Positions 57,606 to 64,000 of a stretch of 64,000 nt of DNA are shown here, in pieces. This DNA comes from Amoeboaphelidium protococcarum. Taxonomy: Eukaryota > Aphelidiomycota > Aphelidea. Where the stretch lies: assembly GCA_023515745.1 (NCBI GenBank), contig JALECJ010000007.1, positions 248,001 to 312,000 of the forward strand, read 5' to 3'. The notes beneath the pieces are model-generated. The model made no database searches and was not told where the DNA came from. It was given only the letters and a program-made list of their open reading frames with translations. The position numbers and the translations under genes were made by a program. The first letter of the stretch is position 1; each line of letters begins with the position of its first letter.

Positions 57606-59165
57606 ATGAAGCAGTGTCATTATGAGGTGCTAGGAATTGCGCGGACAGCTTAAGATGATGAGATTAAGAAAGCTTATAGGAAATTGGCTTTACAGTGGCA
57701 TCCTGATAAGAATCCCGACAAGGTTGAAGAGGCGACAAGTAGATTTAGATTGATCCAGGAAGCTTATGATATTCTATCTGATCCTTAGGAGCGATCTTGG
57801 TATGATAGTCATAGAAATTAAATTCTTAGAAATTCTAAAGATTAAGCGGAATAGTAGTAATATTTTGAGGATATTGTGGATGTTAATCATTACTTCTCTA
57901 CGTCGGTTTACGATGGATTTAATGATAGTCCGAACGGTTTTTATGCTGTTTATAAGAGCGTGTATGAAGAGCTTGTATAGCAGGAAATCAAAGCGGGTAA
58001 CAGCGACATGTTCTAGATGTCATTTGGCTCCCTAAATACTGATTACTAGACTCTGAAATCCTTTTACGGTTACTGGACGTCGTTTTCAACCTCGTTGGAT
58101 TTCGCCTGGGTCGACAAGTATCGCGCGGCTGATGAACATAATCGACGCGTCCGCCGTGTGGTTGGCAAAGAGAACAAGAAATTTAGAGAGCAGGCCAAGC
58201 GCGAGTATAATGATAGTGTCCGAGCTCTAACTAAGTTTGTGCAGCGACGTGATGAGCGGTGGAAACGTTTGCATGAAGAAGCGAAGGCTGCATAAGAGGC
58301 CAGGTAGACTATAGAAAAGCGTAGAGTGGCTGAAGAGAGAGCGGAATTACTTCGAAAGGGAGAATTTTTTCAAGAGTAGGAGTGGATGAAAGTTGATGAA
58401 GATCGGCTGGACCAGCTGTTGGATGAAGAGTATGAAGACGTTTATTAATCTGGCAATGCAGATGTCAATGATGGCGATTTTGATGAAGATGACTCGTTTG
58501 AATAAGATTTCTTCTGTGTTCTGTGTGATAAAAGTTTCAAGTCTGATAAATAGCTAAGTAATCATGAGCGAAGTAAGAAGCATTAAAAAATGGAGAAGCT
58601 GGTGAGGGAACAGATGCTGAAAGATGACGAATTATATAATTAATTAAATGACGCTGATGCAAGTTCTGAAAAAAATCATGACGCGTCCGAATCTCCTTTA
58701 GATGAATAATAAGAATAGTAGACTGAAATCGATACTGATGACGGATTGATGGACAATGGTGCCTTTGATCAAGAGCAGGAATTGGACTAATCTGCTTCAT
58801 CGAGTAATTCATCCACAGAGTCCTTATCATCTGAGAGCGAGTACGGTGAGCCTGAAGTAGTGGAGGGATTTAAATCTATAGAAATATCAAATAAAGATGA
58901 AAAGTAGCATAAAGGTGATTAATAGGAAGAGATCCCGTCTGCCGGTAATCAAGTAAATATAGCCTCATAAAGTTAGACCAAAAAGAGCGGTTCTAGGAGG
59001 GCCAAAGGTAAGAATGCGCAATCTTCATCATCTTAAGGTCTAGCATGTAACGTATGTTCAATGCAATTTGAGACCAGGAACAAGTTATTTCGACACATTG
59101 AAGCCACTGGACACGCATTGGCCGTAGAAGGTGGTAAGAAGCGGGGCAAGCGCAAAAATAAATGA
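57606..59165 (+). CDS. DNAJC21: DNAJC21/JJJ1-type J-domain zinc-finger protein
   Basis: A 519-aa single exon. The J domain ([25 protein letters not shown]) is at residues 1-70. A family-specific middle part ([50 protein letters not shown]) follows, then a U1-type C2H2 finger ([15 protein letters not shown]...), an acidic Ser/Glu tract and a second C2H2 finger ([18 protein letters not shown]), ending in a basic tail. In yeast and animals this protein stimulates HSP70 to release shuttling factors such as Arx1 from cytoplasmic 60S subunits. The window also encodes LSG1 of the same pathway. Confidence 0.95.
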
Positions 59166-59302
59166 AACACTTTTATTACTAAAATATATATTAAGTTCAT
59201 TCCAATCTGTTCACTATTATATTTTTTGGTTTTTTTGGTCTATTTTATTCTCAGTTAGTTAATACGAAACTTGAACTATAATCAGTCAAGATCCTGCTGG
59301 CG

Positions 59303-60463
59303 TCAGTATTGATACTCTCGCTATGGTCTCTGCTATTATTGTTAATGCTGATAGCGATGTTGATAATTTCTCGCACCTTTCACATTATTACTATAGTTAT
59401 TGTTGCTATTGTTGCTGTTATTGTAGTCTTGACGTCCAACTATAAATCCGGTAAACTATTGCTATTATTGCAACTACTACGCGTCATCACCATGTCTATC
59501 TCCAACGTTACTGCCATTATTCTACTGCATCTTCCCCTTTAAATGTCGCGGATTACCAAGCGGCATAATCTGAGCATTCAAATGCTTATTCCAATGCTGG
59601 TATGGCAGCAACTCTGGCTACTTCACCTTTATCCATTTCCGTGTACTGTCAGGCTCAGACTGCGGATAATACGAAAACATAGATCCATTACCACCACCAT
59701 CTATAGATCTTACAGACAAATCACTTCTCACAGCAGGTGAAGACAGATCACTCTTGATGCTCTTCACATCGTCAAACTGAGATCCGCATGAAGTCAGATC
59801 TGGCACGGATGATCCATTGTACATGGAGTGATTATGATTATGCTGCAATGATAATTATTGAGACTATTAATGATGCTTATGCGAATAAAGGGGATGCTTA
59901 TTATAGCTAATATCGGAGCTTCTAGTTCTACGCAAAGACTCCTTCTCATCGTGGCTACTCCATATCGACTGTACGTACCCCTTGTCCACTACTGTAGGTT
60001 GACAGTGAACAATATTACCACCGCCAAAGTTGTTGTCGCCAATATAACTATTTCCATTACTTCTGCTCTCACACCGATTAAAAGTTTAAGTCTAATGTGT
60101 ACCGCCATTATTCGATAATGTTGCTTATTGCTGCCACACACGCTAATCGTCACTCCATCCAACCACTGAGACTTCACTCTAGCTCGCCCTGTCTTAATCT
60201 CCCATTCGCATTTATGGAGTAGATACCTTAATACCAACATAATCATCCGGTACCTAACTAGAACTAAAGGATTGATATTACTGAATCTGCTCGCAAGGCC
60301 TAGCAATCTTGCGCCATGAGGCTCCAGTTGACTACGCAGAGGATATCAGGGACGGGTTCAGAGATGTAGATGATGATGCTGATGATGTATATTTCCCTTA
60401 CTACTACCATCTAGGAGCTACCGGAGCAGTCACAGCAACACCATTATAATATTTATCGGCCAT
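59303..60463 (-). CDS. Low-complexity Gln/Asn/Ser-rich protein, unknown
   Basis: A 386-aa intronless frame from ATG 60463 to TGA 59303. The sequence is rich in Gln (mostly UAA/UAG), Asn, Ser, Tyr and His, with patches such as KHHQQSQQLSLQHNHNHS and NNSNNSNNNYSNN. Ser/Asp-rich segments (VKSIKSDLSSPAVRSDL) look like phosphorylation targets. No folded domain is apparent. It begins MADKYYNGVAVTAPV and ends QREYQY-TGA. The consistent frame over 1.1 kb suggests a real, disordered protein, possibly of prion-like or RNA-granule type; function is unknown. It is convergent with the DNAJC21 gene (138 bp between stops). Confidence 0.55.
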
Positions 60464-61365
60464 TTATCACTCAAAACTCAAAAATTAACTGTAGGTTTAC
60501 TATATATATACCAAGACGAGTAAAGCTTACCACTATCGAATGTGCAACTTATTGCTCTAATATCCAAAATTTATAATTATACTATGATGTTGTCTTTTGG
60601 CAATCTCAATGTCTTGTACTTCAACAATCAACCTTCTATATCTCGAAGTTTCAACAACAACAATTAGTTCGACAATTATATAGTAGTCGGGTATGCAGCT
60701 ATTATCACGCCAAATATATCCAGATTGTATACTGTATACTATAAGAGAGAGAGAGCCCAAGAATCGACGATGATATGACCAAAGATTGTAGACTAATCTC
60801 TATTAGTGACAGCAATTTGTAGAAAGAGAAGGAGTGCTATCTCTTGTAATAACGATAACAATGTGAAGCCCTTACACAAGACAAAAGAGGACAAAGTCAA
60901 AGTCTTAATGTTGTCAATCAATCAAATCACAGAAGACGATGATTATGATGAAATCGATCTATCCAACTGCAATCGCGAAATGGCGGCGGCGAGCGTGCTT
61001 GCGTGCGGATCGGGGGTAATAATACGAATTCATTCACGAGATTCGCGTCAAGGGATGAATGTGTGTGTGTGCGGAGGAATGGTCGAATGCCTGAGCGATC
61101 GTCCTCATACGTCAGGGCGCGCGCTCTGGTTGGTTGGTCGGTCGATTGATTGTCCATGTATCGCTCGCGGAATGTTCCGAAAACCTTTTTATTGGCGCTA
61201 AAGCTGTTTCGAATGACTCACGCAGCAATCTGTAAACAATCAGCGAACAGACTGTGCAAACAGTCTACGTTATATCTGTATCGCGTTGTTCCGCTACGCT
61301 GTAAATACTCACTCTTCTGAGGTCGTTCATTCTTTTCTTTGTTTTAATAATTATTCTAGTGGAGA
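60464..61365. promoter_or_regulatory. Long intergenic region with a C+G-rich, CpG-rich patch
   Basis: 902 bp. From about 60965 to 61200 the sequence is unusually C+G- and CpG-rich (GCGAAATGGCGGCGGCGAGC) compared with the rest. A plus-strand TGA-free frame crosses it (about 60806-61220, with an ATG at 60909 reading MLSINQITEDDDYDEIDL), and the opposite strand is open too, so open frames here are weak evidence. It lies just upstream of the gene at 61366 and may be its promoter or a small unannotated gene. Confidence 0.4.
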
Positions 61366-62520
61366 ATGAGTGTAATTTTGCTCGATAGGAATGGTATTAT
61401 CAGATATCGCTTTGGTGACTGTGGAGATTAAAGTGAAGTATAATTTATGCCTTTGATTACCACTTAGAATTTGTTGACAGAGTTACTAAATGGCTCTGAC
61501 GATACTGATGATTATAATCAAAGGATCATGGTAAAAGCTGCCTCGTTTTATAAATCTTCTGGATAGTTCATCATGAAGGCGCTAGGTGATGACGATGTTG
61601 GTTATTTGTATTGCTGTGGTCTAAATTAAGCGAGAGCGGAATCTGTAGTGAATATAGTTATTGATCTATTAAGTATATGCTTAGATGACTTACATATAGA
61701 TGGCGTTATAGACTTGCTTGATGGAAACACGTAGCTGGTTGAACTGATCAATTGTTGTTTAAAGACTACGATAGAGAGTCCATCCGCGCGTTATTTTCAA
61801 GATTTGGCTATCAAAGATTATGTTATAGTTGAATCTGAGTTAAGACAGAAGATTTAGGAGTTGTTTTAGATGCAAAGCTTACCATCGGCTATCTACCATA
61901 ATGACACGCTGCTATACGTCCACGGTGACGTGTCTAATTCTCTTTTGCGGCTGTTTAATGTTCTCTATAGTGTCTACACCAGGCATATATAGTCAAAAAG
62001 TGAAGAGTACAGGCTTAATGTGTCAGATGATATGGCGATTTCTGTGAGAAATTTGAAAGATCCTGGCATTGTGTTGGTGTAATTAATCCCACCTGAATAT
62101 GATTCCGATTTGAGGATTTTCTCATAGTTATCCAACTTAGATATTGCCGTTGACTTGTAATATTCTCGTGTTCAACTTCTTCCTTACCTTCATCGCTTCC
62201 CTGGACTGGTGTACTTTGTGCGAATCGTTAATGGGTGTAAGTTGATTGTGCCGGATGATGTTGGACTTATTTAGCGTGATGAAGTAGATTTAGATTCAGA
62301 CAGATTGGAGCGTATAGTGGAAAGTGTCCAAAATGGGTTGATGTCAATATCGCTCTAATACCCTTAAGTCAAGAGGCTCTTCAAACGTTGCGAAAACTTT
62401 ACATACTGCATGTTTAGTGATGACCAGAACGAAGGCAATTGTATCATATCAGCGTGGACCAATTATAACTAACCTGCACAAATTCTATAGTCGGTCATTG
62501 AAATCAACTCCGAGCCATGA
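61366..62520 (+). CDS. Unknown protein, faint HPS1/MON1-like (longin) character
   Basis: A 384-aa single exon from ATG 61366 to TGA 62518. It starts MSVILLDRNGIIRYRFGD and alternates beta-like and helical stretches (VGYLYCCGLNQARAESVVNI; AIYHNDTLLYVHGDVSNSLL; LLPYLHRFPGLVYFVRIVNG; CKLIVPDDVG). Two repeats of a pattern (short strands, then a helix) resemble tandem longin domains of the HPS1/MON1/CCZ1/Fuzzy group that build Rab exchange factors. The likeness is weak and from memory; no motif is diagnostic. The frame and composition leave little doubt that it is a gene. Confidence 0.6.
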
Positions 62521-62617
62521 CTAGTTGTCGTCGTGATAAAAAAACTCATGTATAATAGGTATAATCTGTAAAATATTTTACAATCCATATTTTGACGTGA
62601 CAAAATAATCATCGTCA

Positions 62618-62989
62618 TCACTCATTACCAAACATTTTCTGAATCTTGATCAGCACCGAGTCTTGAGCAGGATCATATGGATAATCTTTTGATGGAATCT
62701 CAACTATTACAGGAAACGCCATCTTTTACTACTCTGCCACTTAATCTCTTATTTCATTAGCCAAATACTGATTAATAAGAATGATTGCAATATCTTTCCG
62801 CTTACAAAACTACTAGAATGTGGATATAATCTGATCCAGCGTCGTATTCTTATCCACAACCAGAAAGTTGGACGCCTTCGACACTGGGTCGACATTACCG
62901 ATACCTGCTAGTAGGAGTCCAGTCACACTGTCTTCATCTCCAATAGCCGCAATTAAATTTCGCTCTCTAAAAGACTAAGTTGTGCTCAT
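62618..62989 (-). CDS. VMA7: V-type ATPase V1 subunit F
   Basis: A 123-aa intronless frame from ATG 62989 to TGA 62618. Landmarks: [48 protein letters not shown] and [20 protein letters not shown], all matching subunit F. It forms the V1 rotor tip with subunit D (40158-41025 here). Consecutive UAG-UAG and UAG-UAA pairs appear in frame (STFQQFC; VAEQQKM). Confidence 0.96.
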
Positions 62990-63075
62990 CACAATAATAT
63001 CAGTAAGTTCTTTATAACGTTAATGAATGAACGAGGAAAGAAGAGAGGTTAGTATTGAATAACTGACTAGAGAAA

Positions 63076-63558
63076 TCACTTGTATAACTTTAAATGGCCG
63101 AGAATGTCGCCAATTTCATTTTTGCGATACGGTTTAGTGCTAATGCATGTAGCGATGTTCTCTGGCTACTCCATCCACGTAACATGATCAATCCCTCGTT
63201 GTTACAGCGAGGTGGACAGCTGCTTTAGTTATGCTTCATCTTCAATCTACAGTGGTATTCGATCGATACATGATCTACTATTTTCGACTTAAGAACATTA
63301 AATTACCTGTAAAACTACTTTATGCATATTTTGAGCAGCTTTCAAATATTCAGTCGTATTAATATCATCTTTAAACTGATGCAGAGCAAGAGTAGAGGCG
63401 TGACACGCCTGGGCAATCACCGCGCCTCCAGGCCATTTGAGCATCTACAATAGACTCATATTAGATACGGCTTATTTTAATTATAATTATAATATTTATA
63501 CCTTAGATAAGTCCCGTCGCACTATAATGTACATTTGCAGTGGTTGCTACTAAGACAT
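63076..63558 (-). CDS. PTRHD1: Peptidyl-tRNA hydrolase domain protein PTRHD1
   Basis: Exons 63558-63502, 63444-63307 and 63246-63076 with introns of 57 and 60 nt (both ending TGTAG); 121 aa. Family pattern: QMYIIVRRDL, WPGGAVIAQACHASTLAL, MHKVVLQIEDEAQLKQL and the strongly conserved QQRGIDHVTWMEQPENIATC. It belongs to the PTH2-like superfamily; whether PTRHD1 itself hydrolyses peptidyl-tRNA is doubtful. The gene starts 98 bp from the divergent GOLGA7-like gene. Confidence 0.93.
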
Positions 63559-63655
63559 GATGATTCTTACAATTGGCGCGAAATGGTCAAGGTATTTAAA
63601 ATCTCTCTCTGCGTTGAAAGCAAGTAATTCGCGTCACAGAAATTGTATCTAATAA

Positions 63656-64000
63656 ATGGAGCTCCAATCTCAAAACAAAAATACTGCTGATCATAGCAAT
63701 AGTGGAGTTCGTAATACTAGACAAGAAGAATAATAATAATAGCCTCAAGTTAAGTAGGCAGAGAGTGGGAGCAAGTTCTTTATCGTGGAACGAGATTACT
63801 CACATGGAGACATTATCCAATTCAGAACGTCAGAACTGTCGCCAGAACTGTCTGAATATGTAACATCTACAAAGAGTATATTTTGATACAATTTTTTTAA
63901 TAATAATGCTCATTGTAGATTGAATTGAGTGAACTCATACCCGTGTTGAATACTCTCAACTCCATGTACGCTCAAGCGGAACGTTTAAATTGGCCAAATA
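63656..64000 (+). CDS. GOLGA7: GOLGA7/ERF4-type palmitoyltransferase partner (5' part)
   Basis: Exon 1 63656-63859, a 59-nt intron (GTAACA...TTGTAG), and exon 2 from 63919 to the window edge. A Gln-rich N-terminus includes four adjacent UAA/UAG codons (EEQQQQPQ). The family core follows: FFIVERDYSHGDIIQFRT, then PELSEY-IELSELIPVLNTLNSMYAQAERLNW in the order found in GOLGA7/ERF4 (RRDYS.G...F, then TLNxLYAEAEKL). The protein stabilises a DHHC enzyme (DHHC9 or ERF2) that palmitoylates RAS-type GTPases at the Golgi/ER. The C-terminal half is outside the window. Confidence 0.9.

Overview
The window is a gene-dense piece of a eukaryotic nuclear genome, roughly 60% A+T by eye, that uses a non-standard code. 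UAA and UAG occur in frame hundreds of times, exactly where conserved families have glutamine (or in poly-Q linkers), and every recognisable gene ends at UGA. Read with UAR = Gln and UGA as sole stop, almost all genes become single intact frames. Spliceosomal introns are short (51-79 nt where I could place them), start GTA/GTG and nearly always end TGTAG. UAR = Gln is known from many ciliates, some ulvophycean green algae, hexamitid diplomonads and some oxymonads. Aerobic mitochondrial genes (ETF-QO, a PDK/BCKDK kinase, mitoribosomal mL60 and bS18) argue against the anaerobic groups and no plastid gene is seen; I cannot name the lineage.

Layout: 1-4052 SRP receptor alpha (partial), a secreted protein, ATG12, a STRAD-like pseudokinase; 4274-7098 two near-identical tRNA-Pro genes around a degraded region; 7314-14670 5-formyl-THF cyclo-ligase, a BORC subunit 5 homologue, RAD50, a mitochondrial PDK/BCKDK kinase; 14840-17340 a decayed Fanzor/TnpB-like nuclease and a 25-bp tandem repeat; 17411-23618 a protein with a signal-like leader and an AP2-like domain, a TPR/Sel1 protein, a TPR/Sel1/MYND protein; 23985-27060 tandem N-myristoyltransferases; 27846-34196 ALIX/BRO1, a FAM177-like protein, a 52-aa microprotein, a multi-pass membrane protein with 11-residue repeats; 34704-43138 EME1, LSG1, a Tcd-type tRNA t6A dehydratase, V-ATPase D, ETF-QO; 43272-47021 a TBCC-domain protein and exocyst SEC8; 47301-48515 a frameshifted unknown gene; 48651-51503 eL41, mL60, an unknown protein, bS18m, an IQ-BAG protein; 51677-60463 an IQSEC-type ARF-GEF, importin beta, DNAJC21/JJJ1, a low-complexity protein; 61366-64000 a protein with faint HPS1/MON1-like character, V-ATPase F, PTRHD1 and the start of a GOLGA7/ERF4 gene.

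The genes are mostly housekeeping and unrelated to their neighbours. Recurring themes are endolysosomal traffic (BORC, ALIX, SEC8, IQSEC, both V-ATPase rotor subunits D and F), protein lipidation (two NMTs, the ERF4-type palmitoyltransferase partner, and a BORC subunit with an N-myristoylation sequence) and ribosome biogenesis (LSG1, JJJ1, importin beta). The most notable items are the code, an ATG12 that lacks its C-terminal glycine, a Fanzor relic, an AP2-like domain behind a signal-like leader, and a marked excess of ACGCGT.
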